A DNA stretch of 64,000 bases from Pectinophora gossypiella (Eukaryota > Arthropoda > Insecta > Lepidoptera > Gelechiidae): contig NC_065408.1 of NCBI RefSeq assembly GCF_024362695.1, positions 1,550,001 to 1,614,000 of the forward strand, read 5' to 3'. Every line of letters starts with the position of its first letter. Position 1 is the first letter of the stretch. Shown here piece after piece: positions 52,930 to 62,180 of this stretch. The position numbers and the translations under genes are program-made. The notes beneath the pieces are model-generated. The model made no database searches, had not been told where the DNA came from, and saw only the letters and a program-made list of their open reading frames with translations.

Positions 52930-53375
52930 TTTTTTTTTTGACGTGACCTATTGTAGGTTTGTGCTAATGGCATTAACTACTTGGCCGGACAAATGGGGAG
53001 AGCTGAAGGCTCTCACCCGGTACAACGTTTAAGACAACAGGCGTGAGAGTGCCCAGTTGGGCGCGAACCTCGGCTCAGGGCGTCGTCTGAGAGGAAAAAT
53101 ATTTGAAAGAATAAATCGACCCTAGCGGGTCGATAGCGATAAGCGCTGATTGAGGGAAATCGTTGAGCATGCCGGCGGGGTCGATATCGGGACATGCGCG
53201 AATTGTGATTGTGCGATACCAAAGAAGCAATAACTTATGTGTAGGTTTATAATAAGATCCTGATATAATATGATCGCTTAGTGCATATTTCGTCCCACCT
53301 GCTGTGCGCCACAATAAGAACTTATCTCAACAATAAGAATGATCCCATACTTATAGTGTTTATTCGATTATTTAT
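52930..53375 (+). repeat. Family K repeat, long copy
   Basis: Collinear with 43805-44218: 'acttggccggacaaatgggg', 'tcagggcgtcgtctgagagg', 'cgacatgcg'-type core, 'tgtgtaggtttataataaga', ending 'tagtgtttattcgatt'. Confidence 0.75.
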
Positions 53376-53799
53376 TTTACACTGTCGGTTTTCGTAAGCT
53401 TTTCTAGCATGGCTAAGGCTTAGATCCTAACAAAATAAAGAGGATACTGGTACGGAACCTCAACTGATATTTGCCTAATATTTTCTATTAATAGCCCAAT
53501 AACAGATAACCCTCGTCATCTAACAGAAATAAGAATTGGTGTTTTTATGACAGATTAAAATGGAACCTCTTGATTACTTTCGATTTATACAACTTATATT
53601 TTTAGTCTATTTTTGACGGACAAATCACTTGTTACTTCTCAGCTGGAAAAACGGGGAAGAGAGATTTTTTGTTTATAAAATTGATATTAAAGATTATCGT
53701 CTTTTAGGCTTTGCTCGGTATTGAGTGCATAGTGCTTTTTTTATCAGGAGATTTAAAAAGGCCATAAGTGGGTTAAAAATTTAATTTTGACGAACTGCT
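53376..53799. other. No gene seen
   Basis: AT-rich non-coding DNA. Confidence 0.4.
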
Positions 53800-54370
53800 A
53801 TCCGTCAAGATTTTACTTCAACAATATGAAAATCCGATAATCCTTCGTTCCGACAATACGTGGTTACGACATTATATTATCGTAAGTTCGATGTTACTCT
53901 ACTTCGACGAAACGTTTTTCGACATGACTTCACTAAGACACGATGCCAAATTGTATCTCGATAATCAAATCAAAATCAAATCAAATATACTTTTTTGCAC
54001 AGAACTAAAATTTCAACAATCAGACAAAACACATGAATACAGTACAATTTGCTAATAATGCTACACTGACATGAACAATACAATACAATATCAATACACT
54101 TCATTGCACCAAAATAAAAAAATAAATAATAAAAATAAATAGTTACAAAAAGACTCTTAAACTAAGTACATGGCAAATGGCGGCCTTATCGCTATGGCTA
54201 TGGCGGTGTTTTCGCTTGGGTCGCTTATGAACCTATTTTGACATACTCTAATCCGACATAATTCACTACGACACTATCTTAGATCGACATGTTGCATCTA
54301 AGTCACGATGCTACTTCGAAGTTATACTTTGACATTGGAAAACACCCTGGAGTTAAGTATTTTAAAACTA
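53800..54370. repeat. Degenerate CGACAT/ACGAC word repeat, split by LINE tails
   Basis: Irregular words such as 'ttacgacattatatta', 'ttcgacatgacttcacta', 'atccgacataattcacta' and 'agatcgacatgttgcatcta' occur on both sides of 53953-54200. That inner block is a pair of LINE 3' ends ('atcaaatcaaatatactttt' and 'aatacacttcattgcaccaa'). The word pattern resumes at ~54235. Confidence 0.55.
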
Positions 54371-54408
54371 GAAACACATCTTGCGGCATATTCTGCCGGT
54401 TAAATTAA

Positions 54409-55046
54409 GGGCTCCCACACATAAACACGATACGACATCGCGTAAAATATTAAAAAAAAAATGAAATTCCCTCTGGGACCCGTAAACCGTAACATTTTGA
54501 TTAAAAAAAACTATTTAGAAAATGGATGTTTTGAGAGTTGACCAGGAAAGTGGACTTTTTGGGAATTATAGATTTGTCGTCGTTACGAGAAAGTAGATGA
54601 AATGGGAAATAGACATTCAGGGAATTAGCATTTTGGGAAGTGGACGTTTTGGGAATGTGAACGTTTGGGGAAGTTGTCGTTATGAACCTAAAGGGCTAGA
54701 CGCGATATGTTAGAAACTCACGATGCAATCCTGCGCAGTTGTTATTAGAAATTCAAAGATGACGGATGATGAAATGGGTGGATCCAGTATCTTCTGAGTA
54801 TCTGTCTTTTCTTTCTTCGTCTGCTTATTAACAGAAGAAGCAGGATGCGTCTAGTGCGTTCCATTTTTCGGAATAAACTTACATCACCCCAACTGTATCG
54901 ACGTCATCGTGGCGTGCGTGGCCCGTTACGATATCGTGTTATTTTACGATGCTCATCGTAGATTTCCACGACGCGACGTCTTATCGTGAAACGGCGCCGC
55001 ATCGTTGTACGACGCGACATCGTGTCGTGTTTATGTTTGGGAGCCC
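54409..55046. mobile_element. PIF/Harbinger-like non-autonomous element
   Basis: Termini GGGCTCCCACACATAAACAC and GTGTTTATGTTTGGGAGCCC are inverted repeats of ~35 bp. They are flanked by TAA on both sides (54406-54408, 55047-55049), the 3-bp TSD typical of this superfamily. The interior has 'gtggacgttttgggaa'-type direct repeats at 54545-54680. No transposase ORF. Confidence 0.85.
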
Positions 55047-55117
55047 TAAGTATTGGTAGGCAACCCTCAGACGTCACACACACAGATGCGCGTGTACGAT
55101 AATGTCGTCTATGTGTG

Positions 55118-55254
55118 TACGGTCACGAGTACTAATATGTATACACTTTGACACATTAACTTTTAGACAAATTAAACTGTAAGTCTCATTAAATGTCAAA
55201 CATGATAGTGCGACAGGGTTCTAAAGTGGGTAGATGATGTTGCACATGACTGTA
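55118..55254 (-). mobile_element. MITE family A, copy 7 (diverged)
   Basis: 'tacggtcacgagtactaata' to 'gcacatgactgta', with ~8 bp deleted near 'cactttgacacatt'. Confidence 0.8.
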
Positions 55255-55683
55255 CCTACTAGTAAGCAACGCAAAAAAAAAACGATAATCCTAAATGGAA
55301 TTTAACAGGCAAATCTCTCTTCTGTATTTCCCTGGGTTCCCTTAAATGTTAATGAGATCACCCCTCAGATGTGCAGCGATTTACTCCCTATTAGGGATCC
55401 CATCAGTTCTGTGGTTACGTTTGTGACCCACATTCTCTGCTTGGTGTTAATAAAAAATAAAAAAATAAAAAAATAAAATATATATTTATTTGCATCAGCG
55501 ATTACATTATTGTAGGTGCAGGTGTCCCCTGTTAAGTTAATATAAACCTGTGTTAGGAGACACCGCTCTTCTTACTTAGACATGTACAGTTATATAAAAT
55601 TTTTAAACTAAAACCAAACATGCTCAGTTAAACTTAAATGACTAAATTTTTATTACAATAAAGAAGTGGAATTAATACAAAAT

Positions 55684-55760
55684 GAAGTGTGTGTGGTGTG
55701 TGTGTATGTGGGTGTGTAGGTGTGTGTGTGTGTGTGTGTGTATGTGTGTGTATGTACGTA
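55684..55760. repeat. (TG)n microsatellite in the LINE 3'UTR
   Basis: 'gtgtgtggtgtgtgtgtatg' and onwards, lying between the ORF2 stop and the LINE tail. Confidence 0.85.
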
Positions 55761-55885
55761 TTTGTTTCTTATGCAAGCCTATCCAATAGTTAAATATTGG
55801 TAGATAATAAAGGTAACAAATTACTTCCAATGGTATTCTTAATGTCATGTACTATGTACTAGCCAAGACATTTATTATTTTGTTA

Positions 55886-58876
55886 CTAAAGAAGTCTCTC
55901 CGTATCCTCATAGAATTGGCTCTCAAGCCACTTAGTTGTAGTCTTTTTGCATTCGTACAAAGTTTTAGGGTATATATTTAGTTTCTTGTTGATAGCATTG
56001 TATAATTTTGCCGAACGCTTAGTGTACTGTGTTTTAGCAAAACTTGTTTTTGTATATGGTGAATTTGCAACTTCATGATGAATTCTTCTTTTAAGGATAG
56101 CTGGATCATAATAAAGAGTTTTATGCTTTTTGATAATTGTGCAGTAAACGTAAAGCTTTCTGATTGAGAGTAACTTTGTCATTTCATATAAATCAATAGT
56201 TGGAAACCGGCGCTTTTTAAAATACATCACTTTAAGTAGTAACCGCTGTGCCCGTTCCACAGTTAGGAATTTAGTTTTTGAGGCGCCACCCCAAACGGTG
56301 ATACAGTATACAATTATTGATTGAGCAAGAGCCAAGTATATTTCTTTGAGAAGATCCCTAACTTTATCACTACGTGAGCCATCTGATATTTTTGGAAGAA
56401 CGTGTCTTAGATTTTTAAAGATCCAAGTTAGTTTTCGTATACGCTCAGAAACATAGTCCACATGCTGATGCCATGAAAGTCTTTGATCAAGGTAAACACC
56501 AAGGTACTTTGTCTGGGCTACTCTGTGTATAGTGGTGCAATTGCAGGGTTGGGTACTCTCGTCGGGATTGCAGTCATGAATACGTATGTTAAACTCTGGC
56601 CCTGGTTGTCCATTGTTTCTAATACTGAAGCATATATAGTTCGTCTTATCAGCGTTTAGCGTGAGTGTATTTAGTTTCAACCATCTATCAATAGTCCTTA
56701 AGCCCTGCTCTGCCCTTTCTTTGGCTATTTCCCAAGTATCCCCAACAAACACAATGGCAGTGTCGTCGGCGTACGCGAAAATCTTGGCACCCACTAATTT
56801 CATATTGCATAGTTCATTGACGTATATTAAGAATAGCGTGGGTCCCAAGACACTTCCCTGGGGCACCCCAAACGACACGCCCTCGCATTCGCTGATTATA
56901 CCCCCTACTCTGGTCATTTGCTTCCTATTAGTAAAATAATCAGTCAATAGGAGCAAGGGGGTTCCTCTAATGCCAATAAGTTCTAATTTTTTCACTAAGG
57001 TAGGAAAAGAAACGGTATCGAACGCCTTTTTAAGATCGATGAATATGGTTATAGATTTTTTGGACTTGTCGAGGTGTCCGACAACCGTGTTTGTAAGCGC
57101 CAGAACAGCGTCCTCCGTGGATTTTCCTGAACGGAAACCGAATTGAGACTTTGAGAGTATATCGTATTTCTCCAAATATTTCAAGAGTCTTGTATTTAGT
57201 AGTCGCTCAAAAATCTTAGAGATAGAAGGTAGTACAGAGATTGGCCTGTAATTACCGACTTCATTTTTATTACCTCCCTTAAATACCGGCGTAACTATGG
57301 ATTGTTTGAGTAAGTTTGGAAAAACACCACGATCAAAGCTTAAGTTAACAGCGTGTGTAATAATAGGTACTAACTCCGCTTTAGCTAATTTTAAGAAGGA
57401 GGTAGATATGTTGTCATGTCCAGGGGCACTGTCGCTTTTCAAATTTATAAGTGTATGTAGCACTTCATCCGTGTCAGTTGGCAGAAGAACTAACGAATTG
57501 GGCTGAGATAATTGGAGTGGGGTGATTGATTGGTGTGAGCTGAATTCATTAAAAGTAATATTTTGAGCAAGTTGTGCACCGATATTGGCAAAATAATTAT
57601 TGACATAATCAGCAGATTCTTTAGGTGTAGTTTTCAGGTTAATCAAGTCACATGTATTATTTTTAATTTTATTAGTATATGTTATATTTTTGATGTTTTT
57701 CCATAGTTGTTTGTTATTATTTATTGTTTTTTCTAGGAGTTTTCTTTCATAATGTCTTTTACAGGTTTTAAGAATTTTGTTACAGTATTTTTTATATCTA
57801 TTATACGTGATTTTCTTAATATCGTTTAACGGGTCTTTGCGCAATTTATCAAATAGTTTGTTACGATTTCTAATACAGCGTAGGATACCAGGGGTAATCC
57901 ATGGTTTAATTATACGAAGTCTGGAGGGAATATTGGTAATGACGGTGGCATCCCTAATTGTTTTGGTGATTGTATACACGAGTCTATCTATAACTTCGTT
58001 GGGATCATTGCAAAATAGTAGCTCCGAGAGATTGGATTTCATCAATTGTTCGAGCGCTTGTTCATAATTTATTGTAGTTTTAGTTTTATTTAAAGGAATA
58101 CGATTTTTAATTTTAGACAGGGATAATAAGGTGGTGAAGTGGTCAGTGGTGGTAGTTTTTATTATAGCTATTCTAGCTATTAATCTATTTATATTAAGTT
58201 TTAACATGAAGTGGTCAAGGCAGTTTAAAGCCCTTGTTGGGATAGTATGACCCGGTAGTATACCAAGAGCTGACAATGTATTTAGGTAATTAATTCTATT
58301 TTTATGTTCGTAATAGTGTTCATGTTGTTTTTGGGCGATATTAATATTAATGTCCCCTGCGATAATAATATTATTACTACTTTTACAATCTGCCCTTGAT
58401 TCTAAAAATGTTGACAAGGACTCAACAAAGTTTTCTGCATCGTTAAATGAGGGTGATCTGTAAATGGCAAGGATAGAGTTATTTAATATATCTATTTGTA
58501 GGCAGGAAGATTGCGCTATATTTATTTCCTTTATTTTATGTTTAAGACTGTTAGTTATGTAAACGACAATACCATCATTTTGATTGACATGGTGGGTAGT
58601 TGAATATCTGTCATATCCTTGGAGTATAGGGATAGGCTTCATATCATCAAGTCTACACTCCGTAAAGATGATTATATCTGGTTCAAAAGAGATGTTAGCC
58701 ATAGTAGTCATAAAGTCATTGAAATTGCAGTTGATGCTTCGAATATTCTGTTGAATTATTGTCAGATCATTTCTATTTATAGGCAGTTTATTATTTAGTT
58801 GATCAACACCACAGGAAAATGATTCTGCAATTTGAAACTGATCAAGATCGTTAATGGTGCAAAAGGTATCACCCAT
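55886..58876 (-). CDS. LINE ORF2: endonuclease-reverse transcriptase, 996 aa
   Basis: Multifunctional protein for target-primed reverse transcription: it nicks target DNA and copies the LINE RNA there. Residues ~35-255 are an AP-type endonuclease: QN at 43-44, E73 (FTECRLDD), Y139-R140, D175/N177 (GDIN), D245-H246 (TTDH, where most relatives have SDH). Residues ~520-780 are the RT: NYRPISVLP 542-550, FIDLKKAFD with D614, GVPQGS 670-675, catalytic YADD 702-705. The basic C-terminus resembles the fragment at 37704. The start is ATG at 58876; an in-frame TGA lies four codons upstream (58886-58888), supporting it. Intact and of normal length for the group. The exact clade is not settled. Confidence 0.93.
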   Translation of the reverse strand: MGDTFCTINDLDQFQIAESFSCGVDQLNNKLPINRNDLTIIQQNIRSINCNFNDFMTTMANISFEPDIIIFTECRLDDMKPIPILQGYDRYSTTHHVNQNDGIVVYITNSLKHKIKEINIAQSSCLQIDILNNSILAIYRSPSFNDAENFVESLSTFLESRADCKSSNNIIIAGDININIAQKQHEHYYEHKNRINYLNTLSALGILPGHTIPTRALNCLDHFMLKLNINRLIARIAIIKTTTTDHFTTLLSLSKIKNRIPLNKTKTTINYEQALEQLMKSNLSELLFCNDPNEVIDRLVYTITKTIRDATVITNIPSRLRIIKPWITPGILRCIRNRNKLFDKLRKDPLNDIKKITYNRYKKYCNKILKTCKRHYERKLLEKTINNNKQLWKNIKNITYTNKIKNNTCDLINLKTTPKESADYVNNYFANIGAQLAQNITFNEFSSHQSITPLQLSQPNSLVLLPTDTDEVLHTLINLKSDSAPGHDNISTSFLKLAKAELVPIITHAVNLSFDRGVFPNLLKQSIVTPVFKGGNKNEVGNYRPISVLPSISKIFERLLNTRLLKYLEKYDILSKSQFGFRSGKSTEDAVLALTNTVVGHLDKSKKSITIFIDLKKAFDTVSFPTLVKKLELIGIRGTPLLLLTDYFTNRKQMTRVGGIISECEGVSFGVPQGSVLGPTLFLIYVNELCNMKLVGAKIFAYADDTAIVFVGDTWEIAKERAEQGLRTIDRWLKLNTLTLNADKTNYICFSIRNNGQPGPEFNIRIHDCNPDESTQPCNCTTIHRVAQTKYLGVYLDQRLSWHQHVDYVSERIRKLTWIFKNLRHVLPKISDGSRSDKVRDLLKEIYLALAQSIIVYCITVWGGASKTKFLTVERAQRLLLKVMYFKKRRFPTIDLYEMTKLLSIRKLYVYCTIIKKHKTLYYDPAILKRRIHHEVANSPYTKTSFAKTQYTKRSAKLYNAINKKLNIYPKTLYECKKTTTKWLESQFYEDTERLL

Positions 58877-59246
58877 TTTGTTTGTTCATAGGTACACTCG
58901 TCAATGATTGTCGGGTCATATAGTTGCAAAAACAATGAGAACAGACTATATTTAAGGGTAGAATTCGTAGGCTATATTTCAGGACATGTACAAAAGAAAA
59001 ACATTTAATTAGAGCATAATTAGTTTGAATAGTGGCGTTATTTTTTGTGTGTTGTGTATGTATACAATATGTGTTTGAGTGTTGTGTGAGTGTGCTTGAG
59101 GTGTGTAGTAAGCTAAACAGGTTGAAAAAACTAAATGAACTATTGTTATAAATTTGTAAACAGCATAAAAACAAAGCGTTATAATTAGGAACGAGTACAG
59201 ATAAGTTATCTATAAAATATACGTAGTTGCGGAAATATAGAACTAG
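58877..59246 (-). other. Inter-ORF spacer of the LINE
   Basis: 370 bp without a conserved frame; AT-rich, with 'gtgttgtgtgagtgtgcttg'-type TG words at 59040-59110. Long compared with the overlapping or near-adjacent ORFs common in two-ORF LINEs, so ORF2 translation would need re-initiation or another mechanism (inference). Confidence 0.6.
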
Positions 59247-60152
59247 TCAGTCTTTTAATTGTAAGTGATGCGCTTGTTCTTCATTTATTATGTTCATAAT
59301 AGGGGAGTTTTCGTCCCTCCGGAGGTAAACCTTGCCGTATGCTGTCCAACAGTACTTGTATCCTTTGGTTCTGGCAACATCACGTGCCAGGTAATGTAAT
59401 CGGGAAGCTTTGGGAGTAAGATGTTCTGACAAATAAATTGGGGTATCTTCGTTTGTTTTTAGGCCAAGATGCAGGGCGCGTAACTTACTGTTTTGGTTTT
59501 TTATGTTAAATAATTTGGCAGACTTAAGGATGTCGTTTTTCAATATAGCAGAGCCAGTTTCGATGACAATCGGAGTATTTGTTTTATCAGAATTTCTCCC
59601 TTTTACCCTGTATATGTCTTTTATGTCGGTCTTTGCTATTGGACAATTTATGTTATTGGAGAGTGTAACAACCATATTAATTAGATCATCTTTGGTTTCG
59701 GGTGATTTTTTTGGAACATTTTTAATTTCTAAATTGCCCTTTCGTGAGTTTATCTGTGAATCTTCCAGCTTATTTTCCAAAATATATATATATTCCAGGT
59801 TATGTTTCACCTCTCCTTCTAATTCCAATACTCTATTCTTCAGTTTTTCGTTTTGATCCAAAACAAAATCGATCGAAGTTTGTATATTTTGGTTAGTTTC
59901 CTTTATTGTTTGTAGGGTGGAGTTAACGTTATCAAACTGTTCTTGCTGCTGTTTAGCAAAGAAAGTCCACAATTTTCTCATTTCTACCTTAAAGTCTTCA
60001 AAAGCGTTTCTGGAGGACGCCTGCGTTGGAAAGTGGTCTTTTTGTTGACGACGATTCGTGACATAGTCCGGCGAAGCTTGATTTCCTTCATTGGCAATTG
60101 ACATATCCATTGATTGATTTTCATCATCATACCTGTTCAAAGTTTGGTCCAT
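59247..60152 (-). CDS. LINE ORF1: coiled-coil, FP-domain RNA-binding protein, ~301 aa
   Basis: Probable RNA-binding/chaperone partner of ORF2, packaged with LINE RNA. Residues ~1-50 are polar and low complexity. About 55-135 is a predicted coiled coil (LENKLEDSQ, ELEGEVKHNLEYIYILENK). About 135-215 resembles the LINE ORF1 nucleic-acid-binding fold (NLEIKNVPKK...DIKDIYRVKG). Residues ~240-295 match the baculovirus FP-type C-terminal domain: YLSEHLTPKASRLHYLARDV, GYKYCWTAYGKVYLRRDENS. I chose ATG 60152 (MDQTLNRYDDENQ) over the upstream in-frame ATG at 60287 because the extra 45 residues look like translated leader. No PHD or CCHC finger is seen. The frame is intact. Confidence 0.85.
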   Translation of the reverse strand: MDQTLNRYDDENQSMDMSIANEGNQASPDYVTNRRQQKDHFPTQASSRNAFEDFKVEMRKLWTFFAKQQQEQFDNVNSTLQTIKETNQNIQTSIDFVLDQNEKLKNRVLELEGEVKHNLEYIYILENKLEDSQINSRKGNLEIKNVPKKSPETKDDLINMVVTLSNNINCPIAKTDIKDIYRVKGRNSDKTNTPIVIETGSAILKNDILKSAKLFNIKNQNSKLRALHLGLKTNEDTPIYLSEHLTPKASRLHYLARDVARTKGYKYCWTAYGKVYLRRDENSPIMNIINEEQAHHLQLKD

Positions 60153-60427
60153 TTTCGCTAAAAAAGTCGAATATTGGGAGTAGTGTAGTGAGTTAATTTG
60201 TATAGGGTATTCAAATATATTGTTCACAGTTTCGATTGTTCTAACTATGAATACGGGACTTCGGTCACACAATCCAGTATAAAACACTGTTTGGGCACCT
60301 CGACTAAGTAATGTAAGTATTATACGGGGTTCTATGGGGTGCAGGGCAGGGTATCAGCGGACTTGTCTCGTAGATGCTGGTTCGGATTTATGTAATATTA
60401 TATCAAATAGTCCTATTTGAAGTTTCA

Positions 60428-60490
60428 TCATCACTAATTTAAGAGCCACGCTCTTGTCGGTGTAGCATTCTCCATACTACTTTTTAGGAA
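60428..60490. repeat. Family U repeat
   Basis: 'atcatcactaatttaagagc', 'cacgctcttgtcggtgtagc', inverse of 40186-40240 and like 5829-5885. Confidence 0.5.
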
Positions 60491-60582
60491 AAAATAGAGC
60501 AGTGGTTTCACCCTAATTTATCGAAACTTAAACTTTTTTTACGTTAGGAAATGGGTTAATGACACCAGCACCAGGCTGCGCA

Positions 60583-60665
60583 GTGGTAAGTAAGTAAGTA
60601 AGTAAAATGTTTATTTTTCATGAGAAATACAGAAAATATGGGTACAATAAAAACCCCACCGTGAA
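60583..60665 (-). repeat. LINE 3' end with (TAAG)n tail
   Basis: (GTAA)n then 'aaaatgtttatttttcatga', 'gggtacaataaaaaccccac', the same 3'UTR as 37568-37620. Confidence 0.65.
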
Positions 60666-61020
60666 GGAAGAAACACCGTTGCAACAATACGTCGTCCCCT
60701 TAGACGTGGTTATGTGGGTTCCCACGGGTGTCGCCACTCGATATACCCACTAAAACCCAAAAGTCTTTCTGCCTGCTCCATTTGACGGAACGCGGTAGCG
60801 CACAATGGACCACATACCCGTCGATGCTCTTGTTTCTAGACCCTACCTTAGTGAACACTTGAACGCTCTTTGTTAAGCAGTTGCGGCGGTGCGAGGAACA
60901 CATTTGCAAACCGCAAACCCCCCGATTCACCGCCCGCGGGTCTAACGTCACCTAACCTAACCGATTTGGTTACGAAGTTAACCTCACCAAAAAGTTATAG
61001 CTACCAAATAACGTTACGCC
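60666..61020. other. GC-richer DNA upstream of the LINE 3' end; no gene supported
   Basis: A minus-strand frame at 60700-60951 (83 codons) has no recognised domain. By position it could be a decayed ORF of the LINE whose tail is at 60583. 'cgtcacctaacctaacc' lies near 60946. Confidence 0.35.
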
Positions 61021-61034
61021 GATCTTAATTAAGT

Positions 61035-61230
61035 ATGATAGTGACATCGTAACGAAAACTTTGAGGGATGAATCAGCTCATTATTCTGAGTTAATATCAA
61101 GTGGAATTTTCTCTCCCTATCCATCCATAGGGAAGGCCCGTGCTCCAGCAGTGGGGACGTCAATGGGCTGGTGATGATGATGATGGAATTTTCCATCGCA
61201 AAAGTATTTAAGTGTTTCTTTTTTAAATTA
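61035..61230 (+). mobile_element. Family D copy interrupted by an S4 fragment
   Basis: 'gtgacatcgtaacgaaaact', 'gagggatgaatcagctcatt' and 'ttaatatcaagtggaatttt', then S4 (61111-61183), then 'ccatcgcaaaagtatttaag'. Confidence 0.75.
61111..61183 (+). mobile_element. S4 SINE 3' fragment, nested, 9-bp TSD
   Basis: 'tatccatccatagggaaggc', 'ccagcagtggggacgtcaat', (GATGAT)n. TSD TGGAATTTT at 61102-61110 and 61184-61192. Uninterrupted D at 61415 shows the empty site 'agtggaattttccatcg'. Confidence 0.9.
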
Positions 61231-61325
61231 CATACACATAAACTCACGCCCGTAATCCCTAATGGGGTGGGCAGAGCCACAAGTAATCAAAGACAACATG
61301 CAGCCACTGTTGATACGATGTCGAT
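61224..61325 (-). repeat. Family E 3' part
   Basis: 'cataaactcacgcccgtaat', 'gggtgggcagagccacaagt', 'catgcagccactgttgatac'. Confidence 0.7.
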
Positions 61326-61344
61326 TAAATTAATTGAAAATAAT

Positions 61345-61595
61345 TAAAAGAAACACTTAAATACTTTTGCGAACGAAAACTTTGAGGGATGAATCAGCTC
61401 ATTATTCTCAGTTAATATCAAGTGGAATTTTCCATCGCAAAAGTATTTAAGTTTTTTATTTTGTAAATTAATTGAAAATAATTTAAAGAAACACAAAATT
61501 TTTCGACGGTGAATTCCACTTGATATTCACTCAGAATCATGGTTTGAAGCATCCCCCTCAGATTGGTTACGATGTCACTAACACGCTGTATATTA
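61345..61595. mobile_element. Family D, two copies in inverse orientation
   Basis: Forward 'aactttgagggatgaatcag' to 'ccatcgcaaaagtatttaag', then inverse 'aattccacttgatattcact' to 'ggttacgatgtcactaacac'. 'aattgaaaataatt' is repeated at 61335 and 61471. Confidence 0.65.
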
Positions 61596-61760
61596 TCATT
61601 ATTTTTTTTTATTTATTTATTCACAAAGTGGTATTATAATATTTACATAACAATAGGCTCGCCAAACTGCAGAGGTAGTTTTAGTTTTATAAGGATTACT
61701 GGTATTATGTGCTTTTACGTTAGAGCAAGTTTGTTATGCGGATTTATGATATAAATATTA
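61596..61760 (-). repeat. Probable LINE 3' end
   Basis: (TTTA)n then 'ttcacaaagtggtattataa' and 'acataacaataggctcgcca'. Resembles 52645. Confidence 0.45.
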
Positions 61761-61964
61761 TATTATGCCAATTAAGGGACACCCTGCTAGTTCGGTTCGA
61801 AGTGTCGTAAGGGTGAGTAGTTGCCCGATTGATTGAAATGTTGATAAATTGCGGAGTCCGAGTGGCCAATCCGAGTGGACAAATCTATCTTCCCGTTCTT
61901 ATGGTTATACTTACGTCTTAGTGGGTGGCTTCCATTTTATATGTTCAAGTAGGGTATAGGTCTG

Positions 61965-62021
61965 GTGGGTTGTTGAGGTTGGTAATCCGCCTCACAACCC
62001 ACACGAAAGGAGAAGAAGTAG
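61965..62021 (+). repeat. S1 SINE tail fragment
   Basis: 'gttgaggttggtaatccgcc', 'tcacaacccacacgaaagga', 'gaagaag'. Confidence 0.6.
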
Positions 62022-62062
62022 GTCTGCTGATACCAATTTGAAAGAGAGAAGGCAGTGTGTGG

Positions 62063-62180
62063 CGTCTGACGCCATACGATTGAAGACTAAATTATGTCCG
62101 AAGAGGGGTGAGGTACACTTAGACGCTGACCGGTGGGGAACGGAGAATTACCATTCCATACGTAGTATTATTCCTTATAT
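62063..62180 (+). repeat. Family G dispersed repeat
   Basis: 'cgccatacgattgaagacta', 'aagaggggtgaggtaca', 'attccatacgtagtattatt'. Includes the end segment also seen at 43585-43605. Confidence 0.65.

Larger units (their letters stand above)
55449..60300 (-). mobile_element. Two-ORF non-LTR retrotransposon (CR1/Jockey group), apparently intact
   Basis: Minus-strand order: 5' region, ORF1 (59247-60152), ~370-bp spacer, ORF2 (55886-58876), ~430-bp 3'UTR with a (CA)n tract (55684-55760), then a tail of tandem TTTTTTA-like units at 55449-55478. No stop or frameshift interrupts either ORF. The 5' boundary is approximate and I found no TSD, which is common in this group. Confidence 0.85.

Noticed and set aside
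60153..60287. N-terminal extension of LINE ORF1
   Set aside because: In-frame upstream ATG gives 45 residues unlike ORF1 N-termini; the downstream ATG at 60152 is the better start, though this is not proven.
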